A stretch of DNA of 64,000 bases. It comes from Bolinopsis microptera (Eukaryota; Ctenophora; Tentaculata; Lobata; Bolinopsidae). The stretch lies in NCBI RefSeq assembly GCF_026151205.1, contig NC_087073.1:434001-498000 (forward strand). The letters run 5' to 3'. Positions 35,401-50,400 of the stretch are shown piece after piece. How positions within the stretch are numbered: the stretch's first letter is position 1; each line of letters begins with the position of its first letter. The notes below the pieces were generated by a model. It saw only the letters and a list, made by a program, of their open reading frames with translations, was not told the DNA's origin and did not search any database. The position numbers were made by a program, and so were the translations under genes.

Positions 35401-38400
35401 TGGTGGGCCCCAAAAAAAGAAGAATGATTTTGGGTGGGGGGTGGGAAAATAAAAAGATGATATGAGTTTTTAGGGAGGCGGGGGGGGAGGAATGGAAAAT
35501 ACAAGATATTGGGGTCTAAAGGTGGGTGGTGGGGGAACTACAAGATGATTTTGAGTTTAAAAGGTGGTGGTGGGGGAACCCCCAAAAATGGAAAAAGTTT
35601 TGGGGGGTGGTGGTGGGGGAAATCAAGAAGATTAAAAATTTAAAAAGGGGGGTGGTTGGGAAAAAACCCAAAAAGATTGAGTTTAGGGTGGTTGGGGGAG
35701 GAAAATAAAAAGGGTTTATATGAGTTTAGAGGGGGGTGGGAACAAACAAAATTTTGGGGGTTAAAGGGGTTTAGGAGGGTTGGGGTGTGGAACCAACAAA
35801 AATATATGTTTAGGGGGTGTGGGGGAACTCCCGATGATATTAGTTTAGAGGGGTGGGGGTGGAAAAATACAAATGATATGAGTTTAGGGGGTGGTGGTGG
35901 GGGAACCAAAAAAATGATAAGAGTTTAGAAAGGGATTTGGGGGGGGAACTACAAGAGATATTTAGTTTTTAGGGGGTGGGGTGGAACTTACAAGAAGATA
36001 TGAGTTTTGAGGGGGTGGTGGGGGGAAAATAAAAAGAAATATTTTTTTTAAAGGTGGGTTTGGGGGTGGGGGAACTACAAGATGGGGTTTAGGGTTTTGA
36101 GGTGGTGGTGGGGGAACTAAAGATATATGAGTTTAGAGGTGGTGGGGGGGGGAACCCAACCAAAGATGATAAGAGTTTTGAGGTGGTGGGGGTTGGGAAA
36201 TAAAAAGATGATAAAGAGTTTAGAGGGGGTGGAGGAAAATTACCCGATATATGAGTTTTAGGGTTTTTGGTGGTGGGAAATAACCCGAAGGTATTATTTT
36301 AAGGGGGTGGGGTGGGGAACAACAAGGGGTGATAAAAGTTTTAAAAGGGGGGTTGGGGGGGAACTACAAGAAAAAAAATATTTTTTAAGGGGGTTTTTGG
36401 GGGGGAACTACAAGATGAAAGTTTAGAGGCGGTTTGGGGGTGGAAATACAAGATTAATGAGTTTTTGAGGTGGGGGTGGGCCCACAAGATTAATGATTTT
36501 TAGGGGGTGGGGTGGGGGAAATACAAAAAATTATATGCGTTTAAGGGGGGAGGAGGTGGTGGGGAACACAAAAAAGGGTGGGGTGGGAAAAAACAAGATG
36601 AATGGTTTAAAATGGTTCAATAACAAATGGAAAGGTTTTAAAGGGGGGGGTTTTGGGGTTGGAACAAAAAGATTATATGGGGTTTAGAAGGGGGTGTGGG
36701 GGAACTACAAGATGATAAAAGTTTTTGAGGGGTGGGTGGGGAACTACAAAGAAAAATTTAGATTGGGGGTTTAGAGGGTTTTGGGGGGGGGGAACTTTCA
36801 AGATGGAAAAGGTTTAGATGGGGGTGGGGGGAAAAAACAAATGATATGAAATTTTTAAAAGGGGGTGGTGGGGGAAATACAAGATGTATGAGTTTTTGAG
36901 GGGTGGGTTGTTAAAATAAAAATGAATGATTTTTTGAGGTGGGGGTGGGGGAAATAAAAAATATATGAATTTTTTGAGGGGTGGTGGTGGAATACAAGAG
37001 ATATGAGTTTAAGGGGTGGGTGGGGGACAAAAGATGATATAGGGGGGTTTAGGGGGGGGGGTTTGGGGGAAAATAAAAAATGAAAATAGTTTTTTGAGGC
37101 GGGGGTTTTGGGGGGAAATACAAATATATGAGTTTAAAAGGTGGTGGGGGGGGGAACTACAAAGATTAAAAAGTTTAGAAGGGGGAGGTTTGGGGGGGAA
37201 TTAAAAAGATGATATGGGTTTTTTTTTGGGGTGGGTGGGGAACTACCAAAGAAATGAGATTTTGGGGGGGTGGTGGGGAACCCACAAGATGATATGAGTT
37301 TAGGGGGGGTGTGGTGGTTTAAAACAAAAAGAAGATATGAGTTTAAAAGGTGGTGGTTTGGGGAAAAACCAAAAGAATTTTATTTAAATTTTAGGAGGTG
37401 GTGGTTTTGGGGGGCTAAAAAAATAAAAATTTTTTGGGTTTTTTGGGGGGGAAACCCCCCAAAATATAGTTTGGGGGTGGTGGGCCCCAAAAAAATAAAG
37501 GGTTTTGAAGAGGTTTTTTAACCCCCCACCGAAATGGTATATTTTGGATGTTTTAACCCCACAATTAAAAATTTTTTTAGGATTTTGTAACCAACAACCA
37601 AAAATTTTAAAGATTAATTTTAACCCCCAAATTATTTTGAGTATTTAATTATGTGGGGGAAAATTAAAATTTTATTTTTGAGTTTTAACAAAACCGGAAA
37701 TTTTTAACCCCCCAACAAAATTTATTTTTTTTCAAAACCCCCCCTTATAAACCCCCCAAAAAATTTGGAAAATTTAAACCATGGTCGGAAAAATTTTTTA
37801 AGGCACCGGGGTCACGACCAAAACACCCCTTTACCGATCGATGTGGAAACCAATAAATTCCCCTACAAAACTACCAAAAGGCCTTTTATTTCATGATCGT
37901 TTGTAACGGGGGCCCCTTTAATTTAAAAAGGCAAAATATTTTTTCAATTCGGGAGTAAACCCCGAAAAACACAACCCTTTACTTTTTAAAAGTGTCTTTC
38001 CATTTAAATTTTGGTATCCGGCAATTTTTGACCCTGATCAAAGTAAAAACCTTTAATCTTTGACAGTAAAAGAATGAAAATCATCCTCGGCCCGTGTTAT
38101 AAAAAAGGGTAATTTTTACAGAGTGCCAAATAACAAAAAATCGAGGCCCGAAGCTTTAACCTTTCCCCAATTTCTGCAAACAAAAATTTTAAAAGTTAAA
38201 GGGTTCTAAATTGCGGTAAAAAGAAAAAAATCTACCTTTGGGAAATTAAAATTTAAAAGGGGAAAAATTTCAGAAAATTTGGATTTAACACTTTAAAATT
38301 TCCCCTGTTAAAAGTTGGGTTGAAAAACTAAAAATTTCCCATGTTTAAAAGGGTTTGGGTTGGGAAAACAAAATTTCCCTGTTAGATTTTGGGTTGAAAA

Positions 38401-41400
38401 ACAAAAAATTACCCAAGTTAAAAGTTTTGGGTTGAACAAATAAAATTAAACCCCTGTTAAAAGGGTTGGGTTGAACACTAAAATTACCCAAAGTTAAAAA
38501 TTTGGGTGGGAAAACTAAAATTACCCATTTAGAAATTGGATTGAAAAACTTTTAAAATTTTCCCATGTTAAAAGGGGGATTTAAAAAACTAAAATTTACC
38601 CAAGAAAAGTTGGATTGAAACACAAAATTAACCCCACGTTAATAGGGGTTGGGAAAAACACTAAAAATTTTCCCATGTTGAGTTGGGTTTTAACACAAAA
38701 ATTAAACCCCTGGGTTTTTTTTCATTTTAACCCTAAAAAATTACCCATGGGTTTAAAAAAATTTGGAAATTTAAAAACTAAAATTACCCATGTTAAAGGG
38801 TTTTTTGAACACTAAAAAAATTTCCCCCCGTTAGAGTTTGGATTGAACACTAAAATTTTCCCCCTGTTAAAAGTTGGGTTGAACACTAAAAATTTCCCCT
38901 TTTAAATTTTGGGTTAACAAATTAAAAATTTCCCCCTGATTTGAGTTGGAATTTAACACTAAAAAATTTCCCTTTTTAAAGTTGGGTTAAAACTAAAAAT
39001 TTTCCCCTGTTAATTGGTTGAACACCAAAAAATTAAACCCCTGTTAGAGTTGGAAATTTAACACTAAAAATTACCCCCCTTTTGAGTTGGATTTAACCCT
39101 AAAAATTTCCCACGTTAAGTTGGGTTGGGAAAACTAAAAATTTTCCATGTTAAAATTTTGGGTTGAAAAACTAAAATCCCCTTGTTAAAGTTGGATTTTT
39201 AAACTAAAATTAAACCCCTGTTAGAGTTGGAAATTTTTCCCCTAAAATTTTCCCATTATAAAAAATTGGATTGAAAAACTAAAAAAATTACCCATTTTTA
39301 GAGTTGGATTGAACACTAAAAAAATTAAACCCCTGTTAGATTTGGGTTGAACACTAAAATTCCCCCTGTTAGAAAATTGGATTTAACAACTTAAAAAATT
39401 ACCCACGTTAAAAGTTGGATTTAACACTAAAATTCCCATTTTAGAGTTTGGGTTGAACACAAAATTAACCCACGTTAGAGGGTTTTATTGAACCTAAAAT
39501 TACCCATGTTTTGAGTTGGGTTGAAAAACTTTTTAATTTTACCCCGTTTAAAAATTTGGGAAAAAACAAAAAAAATTACCCCCCTGGTTTAAAAGGTTTG
39601 GTTGAACCTAAAATTACCCCTGTTAGAGTTTGGATTTAAAAAACTAAAATTACCCATGTTAAAGTTTATTGGGGCACTAAAAAAAATTAAAACCCTGTTA
39701 GAGTTGGAATTTAACAAAAAAATTACCCAATTTTTAAGTTTTGGGTTGAAAAAAATAAAAAATTTTTCCCCGTTTGAAATTTTGGGTTGAAAAACTAAAA
39801 TTAAAACCCCCCCTTAAAAGTTTTGGGTTGAACACTAAAATTTAAAACCCCTGTTTTAAAATTGGATTGAACTCAAAAAAAATTAAACCCCTGTTTTGAG
39901 TTGGATTGGGAAAACTAAAAAATTTTCCCATTTTTTGATTTTATTTAAACAAAATTTTCCCAGGTTTAAAGTTTGGGTTTTAACACTAAAATTACCCCTG
40001 TTTAAATTTTGGGTTGAACACTAAAATTACCCAAGTTCGAGTTGGGTTGAAAACTAAAATTACCCATGTTTAGAGGTTTTGGAAATTTAACACTAAAAAA
40101 TTAAAAAATTGGTTAAAAGGATGGGTTGAACACTAAAATTAAAACCCCTGTTAAATTGGGTTGAAACACAAAATTACCCATATTAGAGTTGGATTGAACC
40201 CCAAAAATTAAACCCCGTTAAAGGGTTTGGGTTGGGAATCTAAAATTACCCATGTTAAAAGTTGGTTGAACTCTAAAAATTTCCCCCGTTTGGGGTTTGG
40301 GTTGAACAAATAAAATTACCCTGTTAGGTTTTGGGTTGAACCCTAAAATTAAACCCCTGTTTAAAATTGGAAATTTAAAAACAAAATTACCCATGTTTGA
40401 GGGGGGGATTTAAAAACTAAAAATTACCCAATTTTGAGTTGGATTTGAACACAAAATTACCCATGTTTAAAATTTTTGGGTTGAACACAAAAATTTACCC
40501 CCTTTAAAGTTGGAATTTAAAAACCTAAAAATTTTGTTTTAAATCCCAAATCTAACGTGGGAAATTTTTGTGTTTTACTCCAACTTTTCTGTCATTTTCC
40601 CCGCTTAAAAACTTTAAATTTTAAGGGGTTTTAAAATTGTTAAAGGGTTTTTGAACACTAAAAAAAATTACCCCTGTTTAAATTTTGGGTTTAAAAACTA
40701 AAAAAAACCCATGATTTGAGTTTGGGTTAACAAATTAAAAAATTTCCCATGTTAAATTTTTATTGGAAAAACTAAAAAAAACCCCCCGGGTTTGAGGGTT
40801 TTTTTGAACACTAAAAATTTCCCATGTTTGAGTTGGTTGAACCCCCTAAAATTCCCCCTGTTAGAGTTGGATTGAACACTAAAATTACCCATTTAAGGGG
40901 TTTTAAATTTGGAAAACTAAAAATTAAACCCCTTTTAGAGGGTTTGGGTTGAACAATAAAAATTTTAAACCCCCGTTAAAAGTTGGATTGAACACAAAAA
41001 TTAAAACCCCTGTTAAAAGTTTGGGATAAAATGGGATTAAAGAAAAATGTATAATTATAAAAAGTATTTTTTCCCAAGGGTTTGAGGCCATTATTTTGAG
41101 CCCGTTTGGGCCAATTGTTAAACCCCCCCCCCCATTCCCCCCCCACGATCTTGGGGGGCGAAACATAACCCCCCTCCCCCCCTCGGAAAAAACCCCCAAC
41201 TCGCTTCCCGGTTCCAAATTTTTTGGGTTTCGTTTTCGTTTTTAAAAATTAAAATTTTGACGAAGGGGGGTTTTCTGTTAAAAGTTAATGAAGGGGTACT
41301 TATTTTTCTAATTTTTGAGTTGCCCGGGGTTAGAAAACCGGGAAAAAAACCCGACTTAACGATTCACCCCCACTAACAAAGTTAAAAAAATTGTAAAAAA

Positions 41401-44400
41401 AAGGGGGCCCCAAAATTTATCCTTTTCTCCCAACCGTTTTAAAAGGAGAACACCAAATCCACCTCCCCAAAAGGTTTAAAAAAAAAAAGAACCAAAAAGA
41501 ATGAAAACCCCCAATGCCCAAATTGGGAAAAACCCCAAAAAAATACCCCATGGTCCAGTGGGCCGCGCTTTAAAAAATTTCCCCATGGGGCAGTTTCCGC
41601 GTTTGACGTCCCATTCTTTTTTTTTTCTGGGTTTGGGGCATACTGTTTTCCCCGTTTTTTATCACTGTTCCCCATCATCCTCAGGGCCCCCCTTTTTTTT
41701 TGCCGGAAAATAGTGTGGAAAAAGGGAGTGTAAAAATATGGTAACTAAGTATGTAACAAGGTAACTAGTATGTAACTATGGTTTAAATAGTATTTAAAAA
41801 ATGGTAACCCAGTAGGGGTTTTCTAATTTTAAAATATAGTGTAAAAATGGGAAAATATAGTGTAACCCAAGGTAACAAATATTTTAACTTGGTAACCAAA
41901 TAGTTTTAAACCCATGGTAACTGTAGTGTAACAAAGGGAACTAGTAGTGTTAAAAATTTTTAACAAATAGGTAACTAAAGGGGAACTAGTAGTGAAAATT
42001 AAGGGTAAAATAGAAAGTAACTAAGGAAAAATTTTTTAACTAGGTAACTAGTAGTGTTAAATATGGAACAATAAATTTTAAAATATGGGGAACTGTAGTG
42101 TAACTATGGTAACTATTTTGGGAACTATGGTAACTAGTAGTGTTAACAAAAAAAAAAAGAATGTAAACTATGGAAAAAAGTAAATGTAAATATTGGGGAA
42201 ATAGTATTTTAACTATGGTAACAATTTGGTTTTAACAAAGGTAACCAAGGTTTGTGTAAATATGGTAAATATTTATGTAACTAAAAAGGGCCCCGTAGTG
42301 TAAAATATTTTAAATAGGGAGTGTAACCATGGAAAATAGTAAAATTTTAAAATTGGACCTAGTAGTGTTTTCTATTTGGAAAATAATGTAACTAGGGAAC
42401 TATTTGTGTAACAATGGTAAAATAGTAGTGTAACTATGGTTTTAAAATATTTGTGTAACTATGGTAACTAGTAAGTAAACTAAAAAATAACTTTTAAATG
42501 TAACTATGGTAACTAATGTGTAACAAAAATAACTATGTGAAAATAAAGGTTTAAATAGTAGTGTAAAATAAGGAAACCCAGTAGTGAAAAAAATGGTAAC
42601 TTGTAGGTAACTAATGAAAAAGTAGTGGGAACAAAGGTTTTCTAAATATTTTAAAATGGTAACTATAGTTTAACATGGAAAAAATTTTTGTAAAAATGGG
42701 GAAAATAGTAGTGGGAACCCAAGGTAACTAGTAGGTAAAATAAGGAAAATAGTATTTTAACTATTTGGGAACTAGTATGTAAAAAAAGGTAACCCTTTTT
42801 GTTGGGAACCGTAGTGTAACTAAAAAATGGTAACTATATGTAACATTTTTAACTAGTAGTGTTTTCTATGGGAACCTAGTTTTAAAAATATGGGAAATAG
42901 TTTTGTAACAAAGGTAAACTAGTTGTGTAAATTATGGTAACTAGTTAAATTTTAACCCCATGGAAAAATTTGTGGTGGTACCCAGTAAGGGAACTATGGG
43001 AACAAGTAGTGTAACTATGGTAAATAAGTGTGGTAACTAGTAAATGTGGGGAACTAGAAGTGTAACCCATGGGAACTAGTAGTGGGAACAGGGAAAATTT
43101 GTAGTTTTAAAATAAGGGAACTAGTGTGGAAAACAAAGGAACCCAGTAAAATGTGGAAAAATAGTTTTAACTAAAAGGGAACAATAGTAGTGGAAAAATG
43201 GTAACCTAGTAATGTAACTATGGTAACAAAATTGTGTAACTAAAAGGAAAATAGTAGGTAACTAATGGTAACTGTTAAATTTTAACTAAGGAAAAAGAAA
43301 AGGGAAATATGGTTTAAAAAAGTATTGTCCCCATGGGAACTAGTGGGGGGAACTAGTAAATGTGGTAACTGTAGTGAAAATATGGAAAATAGTAGTGAAA
43401 CATGGGAACTATTTGTGTAACAAAGGGAACCAAATGAAAAAATGGGAAAATATATTTTGGTAACTAATAGGGGTAAATATGGTTTAAATAGTAGTGAACT
43501 AAGGGAACTAGAAATGTGGTAACTATATTTTGGTAACTAGTATGAAAAATAAGGAAAAAAAGGTAGTGTAACAAAGGGAAATAGTAAGGGGAAAAATGGT
43601 AACTATTTTTGGGTTAAAAAAATATGGTAACCCATATGTAACTATGGAAAAAAGAATTTTAAACTATGGAAAATAAAGTGTCCCTTTGGGAACCAAATAG
43701 TTTAAAATATTTTAAAATAGTAATTTTTGGGGAAAATATTTTTGTAACTATGGGAACTAGGGAGGTAACTAAGGTAAATAGTATTTTGGAAAAATAGTAG
43801 GGTGGTTACTAGGAGGTAAAATTTTTTGGGAACAAAAGTGTTTAAATATGGGAACCAGTAGTGGGAACCCTTTGGGAACCCAGAAATGTAACTTGGAAAA
43901 TAGTATGTGGGAAAATATATGTAACTAAGGGAACTTAGTGTAACTATGGTAACTAAATAGTAAGGAAATGGAAAATATAGGTAACCAAAGGTAACAAATA
44001 GGTAACTATGGAAAATAGAAGGTGTAAAAATATGGGAACTATAGTGAAAATAAGGTTTAAATAAAAAGGGGGGGAAAATAAAAGTTAACAAAGGGGAACT
44101 AGTATTTAAATAAGGGGCCAAAAGGGAAAATTAACTAAGGTAACTTTTATTTTAACTATGGTAAAAAGTAATTTAACTATGGAAAAAGTAGTGTAACCCA
44201 TTTTGGAAAAAAAAAAGTGGGAAAATATGGTAACTAGAAATGTAACTATGGTAACTAGTATGTAACTATGGGTAACAAATAATGTAACATGGTTTCCCAG
44301 TAATTTTAAACAAAGGTAAAAAGAGTGTAACTATGGTAACAAAAATTTTAAATATGGTAAAAAGTAGTGTGGAAAAATTTGTGGGTAACCGGAAAGAACC

Positions 44401-47400
44401 CCTTTGGGAACCTATAAGGGAACTATGGGAACTAGTATGTAACTATGGTAACTATTAAAATGTAACATGGTAACTGAAATGTTGGGAACTATTTGTAACT
44501 TTTAAGGTAACCTAAATAGTGTAACTATGGTAACAAATAGTGGGGGTAACAAATAGTGTGGTTTAAATAGTAGTGAAAATAAAGGTAACCAAATAGTGTA
44601 ACTAAAAATAACTATAGTGTAACTTGGTAACTAAAGTGTAACTATGGGAAAAAGTATTTTAACTAAGGTAACTTTTGTGTGGAAAAATAGTAGTGAACAA
44701 AGGGAACATTTGTTAAATAAGGTAACTATAAATGGGAAAAAATTTGGGAACTAGTTGTGAACCAAAGGGGAAATAGTAGTGTAACTATGGAAAAAAGTAG
44801 TGTAAAATATGGAAAATATAGTGTAAACTATGGTAACTAGTAGTGAACAAGGTAACTATAGTGTGGGAAATAGTAGTGTGGGTAACTAAAAGGTAACCCA
44901 AAGGTTTAAATTTTTAGGTAACAAGGTAACAATTATTTTAAAATGGGGGGCAGTAGTGTAACCCATGGAAAAATAAATGGGGAAAATAGTAGTGTAACTT
45001 GGTAAAAAAAGTAAATTGGGAAAATTTGGAACCCCAGGGGATGGGGGGGGGTTTTAAAATATTTTGGGGGTTTGGGGGTAACTATTTGTTTTAAAAAATG
45101 GTAACTATAGTTAAAAGGTAACTAGTAGTGTAACTATGGTAAAATATTTGTGTAACTATGGTAAATAATTTTGTGGTAACTATAGGGGTAACAAAAAAAC
45201 TAGTATGTAACAAAGGGAACAAATAATGTAACCCATGGTAACAAATTGGAAAAATAAAGGTAACCCAAATTTGTGAACCAAAATTTAAAAAATTTTGTGA
45301 AACTATGGGAACTAGTTGGAAAAATGGTAACAGTTAATGGGAAAATAGTATTTAACCTTGGTTAAATAGTAGTGAAAAAATGGGAACTAGTAGGGGTGGG
45401 AACTATAGTGGGGGTTAAATATTTGTGTAAAAAGTGGGGGAAATATATGTAAAAATGGAAAATTAAATAGTGTAACTAAGGAAACTAGAAATGGGAACTA
45501 TGGTAACTATAGTGTGGTAAAATAGTCTTAACAAAAAAACAAATAGTTTTAAAATAAATTTTTAAAAAGTAGGTAACTAAGGGAACCAAGTAGGAAAATA
45601 TGGAACAAAATAGTGTTTAAATTGGTAACCAAAATTTGGGAACTAAAGGAAAAAAGTAATTTTGGAAACCCAAAATTTTAACTAAGGTAACTAGTAGTGT
45701 AACTAATTGGGGGAACCCAAGTGTAACAAGGGAACTATAGTGAAAATATTGGGAACTAGTGTTTAACTATGGAACTATTTGTTAACTAGGTAACCAAAGG
45801 TAACAAAGGTAACCCATTTGGTTGGAAAATAGTAGTGTAACTAAAAGGTATAGTATTGGGAACTATGGAAAAATATAAGGGAACTATGGTAAAATAGTTT
45901 GGTAAACTATGGAACCCATAAAGGGGGTAACCCATAATTAAACCCAAGGGGAACTAGTAGTGTAACTATGGTAACTAGTAGTGTAACTATGGTAACTAGT
46001 AGTGTAACTATGGTCTAGACTTAACTATGTAACTAGTAGGTGAACTATGGTAACTAGTAGTGTAACTATGGTAACTAGGTTAGTGTAACTATGGTAACTA
46101 GTAGTGTAACTATGAAACTAGTAGTGAAACTATGGTATCTAGTAGTGTAACTATGGTAACTAGTAGTGTAACTATGGTAACTAGTAGTGTAACTATGGTA
46201 ACTAGTAGTGTGGCAACTAGTAGTGTAACTAGTAGTGTAACTAGTAGTGTAACTAGTAGTGTAACTATGGTAACTAGTAGTGTTACTATGGTAACTAGTA
46301 GTGTAACTATGGTAACTAGTAGTGTAACTATGGTAACTAGTAGTGTAACTATGGTAACTAGTAGTCCTCAGCCTTTAGTTGTGCCTGGAACGAATACCAA
46401 GTTAACACCTGACAAGTGCCGAGCTTAAATTCCTGTAACGGAAAATATAAATTGTTTGTTAAGTCGGTCCGTTAAAAAGAAATAAGTAAAAAATGAAATC
46501 AAATTATTTGTTCGAAACATGACAAAGAGTAACAAAGCAAATTTTCTTGGAAGACAGGAAACTTTGACTAAGACAGACGTTTTAAAAAGAGAAAGTGCAC
46601 GAAAACGTCACTACAAAATAAATTCAAAATATTGATTACCTTTGAATAAAGTATGAAGCGAACGGCTCTTAAAACAGTCGACCATCTCTCAGGCATTGCT
46701 GCTACAAATAAAAACTACTAAAAATAAAAACCTACGACACAAATCCAACTAATTAATACAATTCAAAATCATCAAAGAGCTTAAATACGCAATTCTTGGC
46801 AGAATGATGTGTTGACACAAATAACTGAACTAAATTTACGCTACAAAAACGTCAAAACAGGGGTGTAGTGTACCCCTGCGTCAGAACATTGAATATTATT
46901 TATATCAAATCATGTCCTAATCCCCGAAAAATGCAATACAAACGATCATGAATACACAATGTAACATTTGAGGGCTGACACACCCACTTTCAGAGGAAGT
47001 ACACACAAACGGAAGGAATGTAAAAACGTAAGAGTTATATTCGGGGAGATACTGAAGAACAATCTGGTGGAGTGTGTGAATTTTCTGAAGAGACAATTTT
47101 ACTTTTAGTATGTACGTTATAAGGACAAAAAACAGTATCGTCGCAGCATGCCAAGGAAATGACTATCAATATTGTTATACAGTGCTGTTGACAAGACATC
47201 ACTAAGTTCTACTGACATAGGTGGGATACCAGATAGGGTATATAGGGAGCACATAACTACATATAATAGCATATAATAGCATATAATAGCATATAATAGC
47301 ATATAACTACATATAATAGCAAATAATAAGCATTTGTCAGTCTTGAGACTTGTTGATGTTTCCAAGTTGGTAAAGTGTGAACGGAGATGGGAGTACTGTG

Positions 47401-50400
47401 TGAATTTGTCCTTTCCTTAATTTATTTTAATTTTGTAGCCCTAGTAGTCTAATACTTAAGTACTTAAAAAAGAGAGATAATATTGAGAATTTTATTTTAG
47501 CGTCCTTTAGTCTAGTAAGGTGTGATTCGTCTGATTGCACAGGAATTTTGTAGCGAATATTGGCGATAATGAAATCATAGCGTCTAGTTAAGATAGTTAT
47601 GATAGTTATGATACACCTAGTTACCATAGTTACACGACAATGTTACGACAACAGGGTGTTGTAAAACTGTTTTAATTTGGAACTGCTTGATTAAATTATG
47701 GCGTCTTATGGTTACATAGAGGACATATTTTACACTACTTTGGTACTGATATCACTTTGAAAGGACTTTAACGAGATATGTCGTCACTATGACGTCACTG
47801 TGACTTTGAAAGGAAGACTGATGTGATCACCTTAGTCACTGATGACTGTGCCCGTCGTTCAAGCCAGGGTCTAATAACTTATTTAAGTTATTTATAACGG
47901 ACACTCAGATAAGAGCAAGTGGTGCTCCGAAAAGGGAATGTAGAGAATGTAGAGAAAAGACGTTCGGTAAAATTTTTCGGAAAATTTCTTTCATGAATTA
48001 ATTCTGGCAATGAGAAATGGAAATTCTAACGAGATTTCTTTCTGGCAATTTGAAGTTAAGGGGGTGTCCAGCGTGGCTCACAGTTACAGGGTTGAAACTA
48101 GAAATTTATAAATGAGAAATGATAGTCACAGCAAGTTTTAACGTAAAGTGTGCAAATCACAGTGCAAGAAAACAAAATTGCGGACGAGAAAAATACACAC
48201 ACAACGTATGATACTATCACATCCAATACTATCAGGATAACAAGGAAACTAATTTCCCTCCCTTCAAAGAAGTGTGCTTATCCGTAGAACGACTGGTCGA
48301 AACTTGAAAACTAGATTGGCCTTTATAACATGTCCACCAGGTAACCAGGTAACCAGGTAACCAGGTAACCAGGTAACCAGGTAACTAGGTAACCAGGTAA
48401 CCAAGTAACCAGGTAACCAGGTAACCAGGTAACCATGTAACCAGGTAACCAGGTAACTAGGTAACCAGGTAACCAAGTAACCAGGTAACCATGTAACCAG
48501 GTAACCATGTAACAAGGTAACCAGGTAAACAGGTAAACAGGTGACCAGGTAAACAGGTGACCAGGTAACCAGGTAACCAGGTAACCAGGTAACCAGGTAA
48601 CCAGGTAACCAGGTAACCAGGTAACCAGGTAACCAGGTAACCAGGTAACCAGGTAACCAGGTAACCAGGTAACCAGGTAACCAGGTAGATTGGCCTTTAT
48701 AACATGTCCACGGATCTTGCAGCAGAGGCGTGTTTCATGTTTGAGATGTTAGTAACAAGCTAGTTCAAAGTTTACATACGTGATTGCTTGTGAAGATGTA
48801 TATCCAGTTTCAAGGTTCCACCTAAGTTTCTACCAGTCTCTCAACCGATCAGTACACATTTAGTGAAAGATATCAACAAACAAAGTAAGACATGTGGACG
48901 GGTACGTAAATGGTCGATTTAATAAAAAATGTCATATTGTTCAATAACAATCTAAATATAAATCAATCAAACCGTGTATTTATACACAACATGTAGTACT
49001 TTATAAAGAACTACATGTTTTAGCGACCAACTGAACAATTTTTTGGCATGTAAGTTAAGCTGCCCTTTACGAATACTGCCCTCTGGGGTCTGGCAAATAC
49101 TGACGTAATGGGGACGTAAATAGAACGCCCGCTTAAACACTTACTAAATTCCTTATTAAATGAACAACTTACCCTTTCCCGAATAATGGCCAGTATCGTG
49201 TCTTTAAACCCCATGGTAGCAAGATATAGCAAGATATAGCAAGATATAGCAAGATATAGCAAGATATAGCAAGATATAGCAAGATATAGCAAGATATATC
49301 AAGATATAGCAAGATATAGCAAGATATAGCCAGATATAGCAAGATATAGCAAAGTCGTTTTGAATAGCAGATATCAGACGTACAAAAGACACGCTATACT
49401 AAGCACTATTAAACCCTAATACCTGTACTACAACGTACACTTTAAGTGGGGATTGTGTTCTATAGTAACCCGGTGCATGGTATCTATGGTAACTAGTAGT
49501 GTAACTATGGTAACTAGTAGTGTAACTAGTAGTGTAACTATGGTAACTAGTAGTGTAACTATGGTAACTAGTAGTGTAACTATGGTAACTAGTAGTGTAA
49601 CTATGGTAACTAGTAGTGTAACTATGGTAACTAGTAGTGTAACTATGGTAACTAGTAGTGTTACTATGGTAACTAGTAGTGTAACTATGGTAACTAGTAG
49701 TGTAACTATGGTAACTAGTAGTGTTACTATGGTAACTAGTAGTGTAACTATGGTAACTAGTAGTGTTACTATGGTAACTAGTAGTGTTACTATGGTAACT
49801 AGTAGTGTTACTATGGTAACTAGTAGTGTTACTATGGTAACTAGTAGTGTAACTATGGTAACTAGTAGTGTAACTATGGTAACTAGTAGTGTTACTATGG
49901 TAACTAGTAGTGTTACTATGGTAACTAGTAGTGTTACTATGGTAACTAGTAGTGTAACTATGGTAACTAGTAGTGTAACTATGGTAACTAGTAGTGTTAC
50001 TATGGTAACTAGTAGTGTTACTATGGTAACTAGTAGTGTTACTATGGTAACTAGTAGTGTTACTATGGTAACTAGTAGTGTTACTATAGTAACTAGTAGT
50101 GTTACTATAGTAACCCGGTGCTTGGTATCTAATTAATCCATTATAGCTGCATCGTGATTATCACCAAATTATGTCGTCACTTGGTGACGATATCAATGAA
50201 AATAATATATGAAACTTTAATTAATAACAATAATTATTTCTTATTAACAAGTAAGGATTTACGTACTTACAACGTACAATGTACTTACAACGTACAATGT
50301 ACTTACAACGTACAATGTACTCACAACATACTTAAAACGTACAATGTACTTACAACGTACAATGTACTTACAACGTACTTACATTGTATGCAGTTATCTG

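Noticed and set aside
41439-41678. Possible FHOD exon on the minus strand (MGNSDKKRGKQYAPN)
   Set aside because: Its composition could fit the FHOD linker, but the surrounding bases are unreliable and no splice sites can be trusted.
35000-45900. Several frames of 60-140 codons
   Set aside because: They lie in the block of probable consensus errors and change frame constantly.
49453-50136. 227-codon TSSVTMV repeat frame
   Set aside because: 21-bp array with no start context or unique domain.
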